Origin: Nitrospira sp.
GTDB lineage: Bacteria > Nitrospirota > Nitrospiria > Nitrospirales > Nitrospiraceae
Reading direction: 5' to 3'
Assembly (NCBI GenBank): GCA_037045225.1
Contig: JBAOHZ010000009.1
Coordinates: 992,001-1,056,000, forward strand
DNA length: 64,000 bases
Part shown: positions 35,301-43,300 of the stretch, in pieces
Position numbering within the stretch: the stretch's first letter is position 1
Layout: the number at the start of each line of letters is the position of its first letter
Program-made: the position numbers and the translations under genes
The notes under the pieces: model-generated
What the model saw: the letters and a program-made list of their open reading frames with translations, nothing else
Database searches by the model: none
What the model was told of the DNA's origin: nothing

Positions 35301-36899
35301 CGGATCGATCGGCGGGTTCGTGACCTGCGCAAACAGTTGCTTGAAGTATTTGAACAGGAGTTGCGGCCGCTCCGACAACACCGCCAACGGCGTGTCCGTG
35401 CCCATCGAGGAAATCGCTTCCTGCCCTTCCACCACCATCGGGGTGATGACCATCTTCAATTCTTCGACGGTGTAGCCAAAGACCTGCTGACGCTGCCGGA
35501 TCGTGGGATGATCAGGCTGCGGAACATTGATCGGGTCCGGCAACTCATCCAGTGAAATCCGATGCTCCGTGACCCACGACCGATAAGGCTTGCGGCGCAC
35601 AATATCGGCTTTGACTTCCTCGTCGTCGATGATGCGGCCTTGCTCGGTGTCGACCAGGAACATGCGGCCCGGCATCAAGCGGCCCTTCTGGCGAATGCGC
35701 TGGGGGTCCATCGGCAACACACCGGCTTCCGAGGCCAGTACGACTAACCCGTCGGTGGTCACCTGGTAGCGGCAGGGGCGCAGTCCGTTGCGGTCCAGCG
35801 TCGCGCCGATCAGTTTGCCGTCGGTGAAACAGACCGCCGCCGGTCCGTCCCAGGGTTCCTGCATCGCGGCGTGGTACTCATAGAATCCGCGGCGATCCAA
35901 GTCCATTTGCGGATTTGCCACCCAGGGTTCCGGGATCAGCATCATCATGGCGTGCGGTAACGACCGCCCACCGAGCACCAGAAACTCCAGCGCATTGTCC
36001 AGGCTGGCCGAATCGCTCTGATTCTCGTAGACAATCGGAAACAACTTCTTCATGTCCTCGCCGAACAGCTCGGAATTCAGCCGCCCCTGCCGCGCGCGCA
36101 TCCAATTCACATTGCCCTTCAACGTATTGATTTCACCGTTGTGGCCAATGTAGCGATAGGGATGGGCCAGCGGCCAAGTCGGGAAGGTATTCGTGCTGAA
36201 CCGCGCGTGCACGAGGGCCAAGGCGCTCGTGAGACTGTTGTCGGTCAGGTCCTGGTAATACTGCGGCATCTGATGCGGGAGCAGTAGCCCCTTATAGACG
36301 ATGGTGTTGCTGGATAGACTGGAGATATAAAAATAGTTCCGCCCTTCGATCGCGGATTCGCGGATGGCCCGTTCGACACACTTTCGAATGACGTATAACC
36401 GTCGCTCAAATTCCTCGTCCGTGAAGATGCCACGAGCGATGAACACCTGCCGCATAAAGGGCTCAGTGGTGCGCGCCACCTCTCCGATCGCGTCACTCTT
36501 GACGGGCACATCACGCCAGCCGAGAAGCTTGGCGCCTTCTTCCTTGATCACGCGGGCAAACACGGTCTCGCACTGTTTTCTGGCGTCGGCATCCGGCGGC
36601 AAAAACAGCATGCCCACGCCATATTCTCCCGCGCCGGGCAACTTGATTCCGACATCCTTCGTCACGCGTTTGAAGAACTCGTGCGGGACTTGCAGTAAAA
36701 TACCGACTCCGTCACCGGTGCACGGATCACAGCCTTGCGCTGCGCGGTGCGCGAGATTCTCCAACACCTGCAGCCCCTGTTGCACGATCAGGTGCGACTT
36801 GTGCCCCTTGATGTCGACGACGAAGCCGACCCCGCACGCATCTTTCTCGTGCTGAGGATCGTATAACCCCTGTTTGGGAGGAAGCCCCGGTATATTCAT
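32379..36899 (-). CDS. gltB: Glutamate synthase, large subunit
   Basis: GltB makes glutamate from 2-oxoglutarate and glutamine. The 1506-residue protein has the N-terminal class II amidotransferase domain with catalytic Cys22 (KDACGVGFVVDIKG, exposed after processing of the first residues), the FMN domain with SGDSGGTGASPLSSIKYAG, the 3Fe-4S cysteines in CIMMRKCHLNTCPVGIATQD, and the C-terminal GXGXG beta-helix (GLSGGKIIVFPP, MTGGVVAVLGRTGRNFAAGM). Length is normal for bacterial GltB. It forms an operon with gltD. Confidence 0.98.
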   Translation of the reverse strand: MNIPGLPPKQGLYDPQHEKDACGVGFVVDIKGHKSHLIVQQGLQVLENLAHRAAQGCDPCTGDGVGILLQVPHEFFKRVTKDVGIKLPGAGEYGVGMLFLPPDADARKQCETVFARVIKEEGAKLLGWRDVPVKSDAIGEVARTTEPFMRQVFIARGIFTDEEFERRLYVIRKCVERAIRESAIEGRNYFYISSLSSNTIVYKGLLLPHQMPQYYQDLTDNSLTSALALVHARFSTNTFPTWPLAHPYRYIGHNGEINTLKGNVNWMRARQGRLNSELFGEDMKKLFPIVYENQSDSASLDNALEFLVLGGRSLPHAMMMLIPEPWVANPQMDLDRRGFYEYHAAMQEPWDGPAAVCFTDGKLIGATLDRNGLRPCRYQVTTDGLVVLASEAGVLPMDPQRIRQKGRLMPGRMFLVDTEQGRIIDDEEVKADIVRRKPYRSWVTEHRISLDELPDPINVPQPDHPTIRQRQQVFGYTVEELKMVITPMVVEGQEAISSMGTDTPLAVLSERPQLLFKYFKQLFAQVTNPPIDPIREELVMSLTTSIGPKPNLMDEHPESARRIRVKQPILTNADLHKIREIADPHFKSKTLKMLFRVAEGPEGLGAAVDDLCRQASQAIREGYKFLILSDRGVNADYAPIPSLLGVAAVHHHLVRECTRTEVGLTVETGEPRDVHHFACLIGFGAGTVNPYLVFESLVDLERDGYFPEGLDAPTAEGKFIKAINKGLLKIFSKMGISTVQSYCGAQIFEAIGLNRELIDRYFTGTPSRIEGISIQEIGEESLRRHRVAYEPVPIRQLDFGGEIHYRIQGEHHNWNPDTIYKLQHATRNNDPKTFAEFSQLVNDESRHRSNLRGLLEFKYLPEAISLDEVEPAKEIVKRFTTGAMSFGSISKEAHETLAIAMNRLGAKSNTGEGGEDPERFAPLPNGDSRNSYIKQVASARFGVTSHYLVNAKELQIKMAQGAKPGEGGQLPGHKVDENIARLRYSTPGVQLISPPPHHDIYSIEDLAQLIFDLKNANSDAAVSVKLVSEVGVGTVAAGVAKAHADKVLISGDSGGTGASPLSSIKYAGVPWELGLAETHQTLVLNDLRGRIRVETDGQMKTGRDVAIAALLGAEEYGFATAPLIIEGCIMMRKCHLNTCPVGIATQDPVLRKKFTGQPEHVVNFFFFIAEELRQIMAKLGFRTINEMVGRVDKLKIHKAVDHWKAKGLDLTPLLKMPEVGPEVSRYCVQKQDHGIAEILDRTLIEQCRPAIDRGEKITLDLPIRNLNRTVGTMLSSQIAKKYGLEGLPSDTITIKFNGTAGQSFGAFLSRGITLILEGESNDYIGKGLSGGKIIVFPPKNAIYTPEETILVGNTSLYGGTQGEAYFYGMAGERFAVRNSGVRAVVEGTGDHGCEYMTGGVVAVLGRTGRNFAAGMSGGVAFVLNELDKFQSRCNLGMVELEQVTSDDDKKLLHEMITSHFMYTGSRNAKRILDGWDAMLPKFVKVMPIDYKRVLAERKSAAAKIVK

Positions 36900-36934
36900 G
36901 GAACGTATTCTCTTCTAGGAGGCAGGCAATGACC

Positions 36935-36952
36935 TGGGGAATAGATTCCCCA
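36935..36952. promoter_or_regulatory. Palindrome upstream of gltB
   Basis: TGGGGAAT and ATTCCCCA flank AG, giving an 18-base interrupted palindrome that begins 36 bases before the gltB start codon. Its position suits an operator or a 5' leader element of gltBD. No regulator is identified. Confidence 0.4.
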
Positions 36953-37135
36953 CAGGGGGACGTTCAAACTGGCAAACGACCACGGTGACTGCTACCACTG
37001 TTTGGGGAAATAAAATGAGACCTCACCTTACTGGATGGGCCGTGAAACTGTCAAGAGAACGACGAGGCCATCGCCCCGAGAAGCGGCATGACAGGCGCTT
37101 GACTTAGTGGAGTTTCCTGCCCTACTATCCGCTCC

Positions 37136-38140
37136 ATGTCGAACGGACCGACCACCCTCACGCTCCACAGCATGGCCGATGTGTGGGACGTGTATCGCGA
37201 AGAACTGGAGGGGGTCGAAGAACAGATCCGGAAAAATCTCGACTCCAGCGTTGCCCTCGTCAACACCGTCGCCGCCCACATCTTGAACAGCGGCGGCAAA
37301 CGCGTCCGCCCCCTCTTCGTGCTCCTCAGCGCCCATCTCTGCGGCTACGCCGGGCAAGACCATCACGCACTCGGAAGCCTGGTTGAATTCATCCATACCG
37401 CCACCCTGCTGCACGACGACGTCGTCGACGACGCCGACCTGCGCCGGGGTCGCCGGACCGCGAGCAAAGTCTGGGGCAATCAAATCAGCATTCTCGTGGG
37501 CGACTATCTCTATTCGCGCGCGATCTGCCAGATCGTCGACTTCCGCAATCAAGGCATCAACGAGGCGCTCTCGGAAGCCTGCCGCAAGATGGCCGAAGGC
37601 GAAGTCCTGCAACTCTACTACAACGGCAATCCGCTGATGCCGGAACCGGAATATCTCCGCATCATCGAACATAAAACCGCTGGATTGATTGCGGCGTCCT
37701 GTAAAATCGGCGCGATCGTCGGTGGAGCGACGGAAGAGTTACAAGAAGCGCTGTTCCGGTTCGGACAGCGGCTGGGCATTGCGTTCCAATTGGCGGACGA
37801 TACGCTGGACTATACCGCCAACGGTGAACACCTGGGCAAGACACTCGGGCAGGACCTGCGGCAAGGCAAAGCGACCCTGCCGCTGTTGCACCTCCTGCAG
37901 CACTGCTCGGAGCCGGATCGGCAGTTGATCAAGGATCGCATGGAGACTCGTACCTTGACGGACGAGGAACTCCGCCGCATCGTCGGCTTGATGCAGGAGT
38001 ATGGGTCCATCGCCTACGCCATGGAGCGGGCACGCGCGTTCGTCGCCGCCGCCAAACGCGATCTCGACCTGTTCCACGACAACACCGCTAAGCGCGCCCT
38101 GTCCATCGCCGCCGATTACATGGTGACTCGCGACCGCTGA
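37136..38140 (+). CDS. ispB: Long-chain polyprenyl diphosphate synthase
   Basis: The enzyme extends farnesyl diphosphate with isopentenyl units to make the side chain of a quinone. The 334-residue protein shows the first Asp-rich motif LLHDDVVDDADLRRG and the second QLADDTLDY, GGKRVRPLFVLLSA, and GDYLYSRAICQI. Chain length cannot be told for certain from sequence; small residues before the first motif (ATLLHDD) agree with a long product. It is transcribed divergently from gltB. Confidence 0.92.
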   Translation: MSNGPTTLTLHSMADVWDVYREELEGVEEQIRKNLDSSVALVNTVAAHILNSGGKRVRPLFVLLSAHLCGYAGQDHHALGSLVEFIHTATLLHDDVVDDADLRRGRRTASKVWGNQISILVGDYLYSRAICQIVDFRNQGINEALSEACRKMAEGEVLQLYYNGNPLMPEPEYLRIIEHKTAGLIAASCKIGAIVGGATEELQEALFRFGQRLGIAFQLADDTLDYTANGEHLGKTLGQDLRQGKATLPLLHLLQHCSEPDRQLIKDRMETRTLTDEELRRIVGLMQEYGSIAYAMERARAFVAAAKRDLDLFHDNTAKRALSIAADYMVTRDR

Positions 38141-38258
38141 GTTGCCGCCGCCCGGTTTCACAAGGCTCACGCTCTGCTGACAGCGCGTACTCGTTCAGCG
38201 GCACCGCCGGACGAACAGGACCACACCGCACCCACGAGAAAAAAGGATAGGAACCCGC

Positions 38259-39581
38259 ATGGCACACGTCATTCCCTTTCACGGCACACTCTACAATCCT
38301 TCGACCGTCGGCGACGTCCGCCAGGTGGTCGCCCCGCCCTACGATATTATCGATGCGACGCTGCAGAAGACCTTGCATGATCGCCATGCGAACAACGTCA
38401 TTCGCCTGGAACTCGGTTATGAACAGCCGGGTGATACCCCCAGCGACAATAAATACCTCCGCGCTGCGGGCGCGCTCAAAGCATGGTTGAAGTCCGGCGC
38501 CTTGCGTCGAGACGACAAGCCGACCATCTACTACCACACCATCGAATACCAACCGCCCTATTCGGCACCCGGAACACCGACCAAAGTCTTCAAAGGCTTT
38601 CTTTCAACGGTTGAATTGGAAGAATTCGGCTCGGGCAAGATTTACCCGCACGAGAATACGCGCGCCGCGGCGAAAACCGACCGGCTCAATCTGCTCGAAG
38701 CCTGCCGCGCAAACTTCAGCGCCATCATTTCGCTTTATTCGGATCCCCAGAACGACGTGCTCACGTTGATCGAACAGTCGATCGCCGCCGACAAACCACG
38801 CATCGACTTTCAGGACGACGTGGGCTTCCGCCAGCGGCTGTGGAGCGTGACCGATCCGGCGGTGCTCGCCAAGGTCGTCGAGATCATGCACACCAAGCAA
38901 CTGTTCATCGCCGACGGCCATCATCGGTATGAAACCGCCCTCAACTATCGCCGCGCGCGACGCCAACAGGCCGGCGCACCATCGTCCCCCCAGCCGTACG
39001 ACAACGTCTTGATGCTGTTCGCCAGCCTGGAGGACAAGGGGCTGACCGTCCTGCCGACACACCGCGTACTCACGACCGCGGTTCCGGCCCCGAAAGATGT
39101 GCTCCGCGTGCTGGACCCAATCTTCGAAGTCACGGCGCTCCCCTTTCAAGCCGGTACCGAGACACAGGTCCGGGGGCAGTTTATCGAAACCCTGCGCAGC
39201 CGAGGACAGTCCGCGCCGATGTTCGGGCTGGCACTGAAGAATGATCCTCAGTACTACTTGCTGACCCTGCGCGCCGCCCATCGCCCCTCGGCCACGGCGT
39301 CACCGCGCGATCGGCTCGACGTGTCCCTACTGCAGCAGCACGTGGTCGCCACACTCTGCCCCACGCAGCAGGAACAGGAAGCGATGCTGTATTCGAAAGA
39401 CGATCACGAAGCCCTGAATTGGGTGCGCCAAGGAACCGGTACCGCCGCATTGCTCTTGAACCCGACCAAAGTCGCTGAAGTGAAAGCCGTGGCCTCGGCG
39501 GGTGAACGGATGCCGCACAAATCGACCTACTTCTTCCCCAAACCGCTCACCGGATTGGTCATGAATGTAATGGAAGGCTAG
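38259..39581 (+). CDS. DUF1015 family protein
   Basis: The 440-residue protein matches DUF1015: VAPPYDIIDATLQKTLHDRH, NVIRLELGYEQPGD, IYPHENTRAAAKTDRLNLLE, then LFIADGHHRYETALNYRR and VLMLFASLEDKGLTVLPTHR. One archaeal member has been described as an ADP-dependent serine kinase, but the function of bacterial members is unsettled. The next gene, encoding the NtrC-type regulator, starts 39 bases downstream on the same strand. Confidence 0.88.
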   Translation: MAHVIPFHGTLYNPSTVGDVRQVVAPPYDIIDATLQKTLHDRHANNVIRLELGYEQPGDTPSDNKYLRAAGALKAWLKSGALRRDDKPTIYYHTIEYQPPYSAPGTPTKVFKGFLSTVELEEFGSGKIYPHENTRAAAKTDRLNLLEACRANFSAIISLYSDPQNDVLTLIEQSIAADKPRIDFQDDVGFRQRLWSVTDPAVLAKVVEIMHTKQLFIADGHHRYETALNYRRARRQQAGAPSSPQPYDNVLMLFASLEDKGLTVLPTHRVLTTAVPAPKDVLRVLDPIFEVTALPFQAGTETQVRGQFIETLRSRGQSAPMFGLALKNDPQYYLLTLRAAHRPSATASPRDRLDVSLLQQHVVATLCPTQQEQEAMLYSKDDHEALNWVRQGTGTAALLLNPTKVAEVKAVASAGERMPHKSTYFFPKPLTGLVMNVMEG

Positions 39582-39620
39582 CCGCGAGGCACGGATGGCC
39601 GATAGCTGGTAGCCGAACCC

Positions 39621-40997
39621 ATGAAAGCCAAAGTATTAATTGTTGATGACGACCAGGACATCGTCACGATGTTGCAGGATCGTCTCGACGCGGGAGGCTA
39701 CAAGACGCTGACGGCCGCCGATGGCCTGCGCGGCATCGAGCTGATCGAGCAAGAATCTCCGAATCTGGTTCTACTGGACCTCTACCTGCCTCGCCTCAAG
39801 GGCATGGACGTGCTCAAACGCATGGCCCAGAATAAACAATTCGAAGACATTCCCGTGATCGTCATGACTGCGGCCGGCACGATCCCCGACGCGGTAGAAG
39901 CGATGCGCCATGGCGCATATGACTTCCTCACCAAGCCCCTCGAAAAAGACCATCTCCTGATCGTGATCCAGAAGGCGTTGGAACGGGATTCCCTGAAGCG
40001 GCAGGTGGCCGCCCTCCAGTCGGACGTCCAGAACCGCTATGCCACCATCGTCGGCGACAGTTCGAGGATCAAGGGCATCATCGAATCCGCCCATCGCGCC
40101 GCCAACTCGGATGCCAGCATTCTCCTGCTTGGGGAAAGCGGCACCGGCAAAGAACTCTTTGCCCGCTCCATCCACCAGTGGAGCCCGCGCCAAAACATGC
40201 CGATGGTCGTCATCAATTGCGTGGCGCTCACGGAGACGTTGCTCGAGAACGAACTGTTCGGCCACGAGCGCGGCGCCTACACCAGCGCCGACCGGCTTCA
40301 AAAGGGCAAGCTTGAAATGGCGGAGGGGGGCACGGTGTTTCTCGATGAGATCGGGGATATGCCATTACCGTTGCAAGCCAAGCTGCTGCGCGTGCTGCAG
40401 GACAAGGAGTTCCAACGAGTCGGCGGCACGCGGTCGGTCTCCGTCAATATCCGATTTGTCGCAGCTACCAACAAGGATCTGAAGCAGGCCGTGAAGGCCG
40501 GGCAGTTCCGGGAAGATTTGTTTTTCCGGCTCAACGTCGTCAGTTTTACACTCCCTCCGTTACGGGAACGGAGTGAGGACATCGAGCGACTGGCCGAGTT
40601 CTTTCTCAAGCGGCATGCCTACGAAGCCAAACGCCCGGGCGTCTCGCTGAGCCCGTCGGCCCGTGCCGCGCTCACTCACTATCCCTGGCCCGGCAACATC
40701 CGCGAACTCGACAACGTGCTCTCACGCGCCGTGGTGCTCAGTCCAAGCGACGTGATTGAACCTGAATTTCTAGCCTTGTCGCCCGACGACGTGACAGGAA
40801 AAGGTCACTCGGAGCACGCGCTGCCCTACCTCAGCCTCACCTACCATGAGTCTATGGAAGCGCACAGCGCCTACATCATTGAGCGGGCATTGGAAAAAGC
40901 GGCGGGGAACCAGACCAAAGCAGCGGAGTTTCTCGACCTGCAGCGAACCTATCTGGCGCGACTGATTAAGCAGCGAAAATCCACTCCCGACGAGTAA
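39621..40997 (+). CDS. Sigma-54-dependent response regulator (NtrC family)
   Basis: The 458-residue protein has a receiver domain (ILVDDDQDI-like VLIVDDDQDIVTML, Asp in VLLDLYLPRLKG, Lys in FLTKPLEKD), an AAA+ domain with Walker A GESGTGKELFARS, Walker B GGTVFLDEIGDMP and FRLNVVSFTLPPLRERSEDI, and a Fis-type HTH (KAAEFLDLQRTYLARLIKQR). The sigma-54 contact loop, normally GAFTGA, reads GAYTSA. No histidine kinase is adjacent. The target genes are not evident; I did not find a clear -24/-12 promoter nearby. Confidence 0.93.
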   Translation: MKAKVLIVDDDQDIVTMLQDRLDAGGYKTLTAADGLRGIELIEQESPNLVLLDLYLPRLKGMDVLKRMAQNKQFEDIPVIVMTAAGTIPDAVEAMRHGAYDFLTKPLEKDHLLIVIQKALERDSLKRQVAALQSDVQNRYATIVGDSSRIKGIIESAHRAANSDASILLLGESGTGKELFARSIHQWSPRQNMPMVVINCVALTETLLENELFGHERGAYTSADRLQKGKLEMAEGGTVFLDEIGDMPLPLQAKLLRVLQDKEFQRVGGTRSVSVNIRFVAATNKDLKQAVKAGQFREDLFFRLNVVSFTLPPLRERSEDIERLAEFFLKRHAYEAKRPGVSLSPSARAALTHYPWPGNIRELDNVLSRAVVLSPSDVIEPEFLALSPDDVTGKGHSEHALPYLSLTYHESMEAHSAYIIERALEKAAGNQTKAAEFLDLQRTYLARLIKQRKSTPDE

Positions 40998-41001
40998 CCA
41001 G

Positions 41002-41127
41002 GCCGGAGGCTGAAAAAGCCCGCCCGCTTCGTTCTCGCATCGCTCCGAAGCTCAACGTACCGCAAGGGTACGCCTCGCCTCTTCGCATTGCTGCGGCCTT
41101 GCGGGACGGCCCTTTTGAGCCTCCGGC
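41002..41127. repeat. Dispersed intergenic repeat, copy 2, with inverted ends
   Basis: This 126-base element has perfect 10-base inverted ends (GCCGGAGGCT at 41002-41011 and AGCCTCCGGC at 41118-41127), extended by near-complementary A/T tracts. Inside are CGTTCTCGCATCGCTC, CTCAACGTACCGCAAGGG (a small hairpin around GTAC/GTAC), CGCCTCTTCGCATTGC and GGCCTTGCGGGACGG, all shared in order with the copies at 14053 and 53911. It starts 4 bases after the NtrC-type gene and may act as its terminator. Confidence 0.85.
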
Positions 41128-41201
41128 TACACGGAAGAAGCAGAGCGCGTGTACCGTACAGCTCTCCTCCTACCACCACGAACCACACACACTTAGTCCC
41201 A

Positions 41202-41217
41202 ACGAGATACGCTTCAC
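41202..41217. repeat. Short dispersed repeat, copy 2 (16 bases)
   Basis: Identical to 32361-32376 (ACGAGATACGCTTCAC), and followed by two more CTTCAC-type units. It overlaps the last codons of the MurU-like gene. Confidence 0.6.
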
Positions 41218-41987
41218 CCTTCACGCTTCACAGGTGTCCCCCGAGACGCGCCATCAGGCGTTCTGGCAGCGAGACTCAGTAACCCGGCTGCCGCATCCCG
41301 CTCTGCTTGCGCATACCGTTCAGGGGTGCCGACATCGCTCCAGTAGCCACTGAAATCGTATCCCAGAATTCGCTCCCCCTCCTGAATGCCACGCACATAG
41401 GCATCGATGATCGAGGACTCCTTCCCCACCGGCACGTCACGCAACAGGCGCGGATGCAGAATATGGATACCGGCAAACATGCGGCCGGTCGTCGACGCCG
41501 ATCCCTCCCGGCCACGACCCGTAATCCGTACCACGTCGCCCCGATCCGTGACTTCAACCAGTCCCCAGCGAGCAGCCTCCGGATCCTGTCGCAACACCAG
41601 CGTCGCGGCAGCCTGTCGTTCGCGATGAAACGCCATCAATGCGCCGAGATCCAGCTCGAACAACGTATCGCCGTTGAGAATCAGCACCGGCTCACCGTGA
41701 AAGTACGGTTCCGCCTGCTTGATCCCGCCGCCGGTGCCGAGAATAACGGGTTCGTGCGAATACCGGATGTGCATCCCGAATGCCGAACCGTCGCCCAGCG
41801 CCTGCGGGATCATCGCGCCCAAATGGTGCAGGTTGATCACCACCTCTTGAATGCCATGACGCTTTAAGAGGAGCACATTCCAGACGATCATCGGCGTGCC
41901 GGCAACCGGAAGGAGCGGCTTCGGTGTGATATCGGTGAGGGGCCTCAACCTGGTTCCGAGGCCCGCGGCGAGGATCATGGCTTTCAT
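41214..41987 (-). CDS. murU: Sugar-1-phosphate nucleotidyltransferase, MurU-like
   Basis: MurU makes UDP-MurNAc from MurNAc-1-phosphate in the cell-wall recycling route that bypasses MurA. The 257-residue protein has the pyrophosphorylase signature MILAAGLGTRLRPLTDITPK, PLLPVAGTPMIVWNV, GTGGGIKQAEPYF, LILNGDTLFELD and GYWSDVGTPERYAQAE. MurU identity rests on its position directly downstream of an AmgK-like kinase, the same pairing as in Pseudomonas. A general glucose-1-P or mannose-1-P transferase is the alternative. The ATG at 41987 puts the signature at the N-terminus. Confidence 0.8.
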   Translation of the reverse strand: MKAMILAAGLGTRLRPLTDITPKPLLPVAGTPMIVWNVLLLKRHGIQEVVINLHHLGAMIPQALGDGSAFGMHIRYSHEPVILGTGGGIKQAEPYFHGEPVLILNGDTLFELDLGALMAFHRERQAAATLVLRQDPEAARWGLVEVTDRGDVVRITGRGREGSASTTGRMFAGIHILHPRLLRDVPVGKESSIIDAYVRGIQEGERILGYDFSGYWSDVGTPERYAQAERDAAAGLLSLAARTPDGASRGTPVKREG

Positions 41988-42060
41988 GTGAAACAACCGT
42001 GCAGTGTGGCTCGTGAAGCGTAACACCTCGAGAGAGAGGGGCGTGCACCAGCAACCCGTT

Positions 42061-43167
42061 TCACGCCTGCTGCAACTCGGCTACGTAGGGCGCCACGTGC
42101 TGACGTAATGCCGCCAGTTCGGGATACTTCGACAAATTCCGCTTCACGTAGCCCAGGACACGAGGGATGTCGGCGAGAAACTTCGGATTGTGTTTGACCT
42201 GATCGATGTAGACAAACCGACCGGCAGCTTTGAGGTTGCGTTGAATGCTGGTGAAGTCGAATAACCGGCGGAACGAGGCCCGATCGGTCCAACCCTGCCC
42301 ATGGCCAGCAAGGCCGTCGAGAAAATGATCGACCAGCCCGTCCACCACGGCATCATCCAACTCAATGTAGGCATCTTTCAACAACGACGCCAAATCGTAG
42401 GTCGCCGGGCCCATGAGGGCATCTTGAAAATCAATGATACCGAGGCGCGATCCGTCGACCATGAGATTGCGTGAATGGTAATCACGATGGACGAACACCT
42501 GCGGTTGGCCGGCCAGGAGTTCGGCGATGCGTTGAAACTCGCTTCGGATCGCCCTCTCGTCCTCGGGTTTCATCGGTCGTCCGATTCGGGCCGTGATCCC
42601 ATATTCGAGAAAATGGTCGAACTCCCACATCAACAGCGGCACATCGAATCGCCGGTGAAAGGCAATACAGCCGGGCGCGGGTGGATTCGTCCCCTTCACT
42701 TGAAGCAAGACCAATTGATCGATCGCCTGACAATAGAGCGCCACCAATCGGGCGCGATCCACATCACGGCAGGCTTCCGCCAACGTCAGATCCCCGAAAT
42801 CCTCTAAGTACAGGAGACCGGCTTCGCGATCGTAGTAGTGCAACTGCGGGACAGTGACACCGGTGCGCTGCAGATGCGTGAGCACGTTGGTAAAGGGCAG
42901 TTCCGCAATCTGGACGGACGCGCCGCTGACAGCTTCTTCCGATTTCTTGAACCCTTCCGGATCGGCCAATTGCATGAGGATCAACGCCGAGGGCGTGCCC
43001 TTCAGGGCGATCCGGAAATACCGGCGATTCGATGCATCGCCGGCGAGCGGAGTCAAGCCGGCCACCTCGCCGCGAAACGGCAGCGTGGTTGCAACGGTTT
43101 GGGCGATGCGTGCAGGATCAGGGGGTGCGAGCGGTGCCGCGGGAGCGGCTGGATTTGTTGTTGTCAT
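42061..43167 (-). CDS. amgK: Aminoglycoside-phosphotransferase-fold sugar kinase, AmgK-like
   Basis: AmgK phosphorylates the anomeric carbon of MurNAc/GlcNAc. The 368-residue protein has LAGDASNRRYFRIALKG (typical of AmgK), the catalytic loop VFVHRDYHSRNLMVDGS and the metal site LGIIDFQDALMGPATYDLAS. An Ala/Pro-rich N-terminal extension of about 30 residues precedes the domain. It is followed after 73 bases by the MurU-like gene. Together they would return MurNAc to UDP-MurNAc without passing through fosfomycin-sensitive MurA. Confidence 0.82.
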   Translation of the reverse strand: MTTTNPAAPAAPLAPPDPARIAQTVATTLPFRGEVAGLTPLAGDASNRRYFRIALKGTPSALILMQLADPEGFKKSEEAVSGASVQIAELPFTNVLTHLQRTGVTVPQLHYYDREAGLLYLEDFGDLTLAEACRDVDRARLVALYCQAIDQLVLLQVKGTNPPAPGCIAFHRRFDVPLLMWEFDHFLEYGITARIGRPMKPEDERAIRSEFQRIAELLAGQPQVFVHRDYHSRNLMVDGSRLGIIDFQDALMGPATYDLASLLKDAYIELDDAVVDGLVDHFLDGLAGHGQGWTDRASFRRLFDFTSIQRNLKAAGRFVYIDQVKHNPKFLADIPRVLGYVKRNLSKYPELAALRQHVAPYVAELQQA

Positions 43168-43300
43168 ACGATCGGCATTATAGCCAAACCAGGTTGAACT
43201 GCCAGCAGAAAGTCACCTGCTGCAGGCCCTTTCGGCCACGATCGGTTGTCAGCTCCGGTACGGCCCGGGATCCTGGGCCCTCTACATGAAGGAGACGCAG

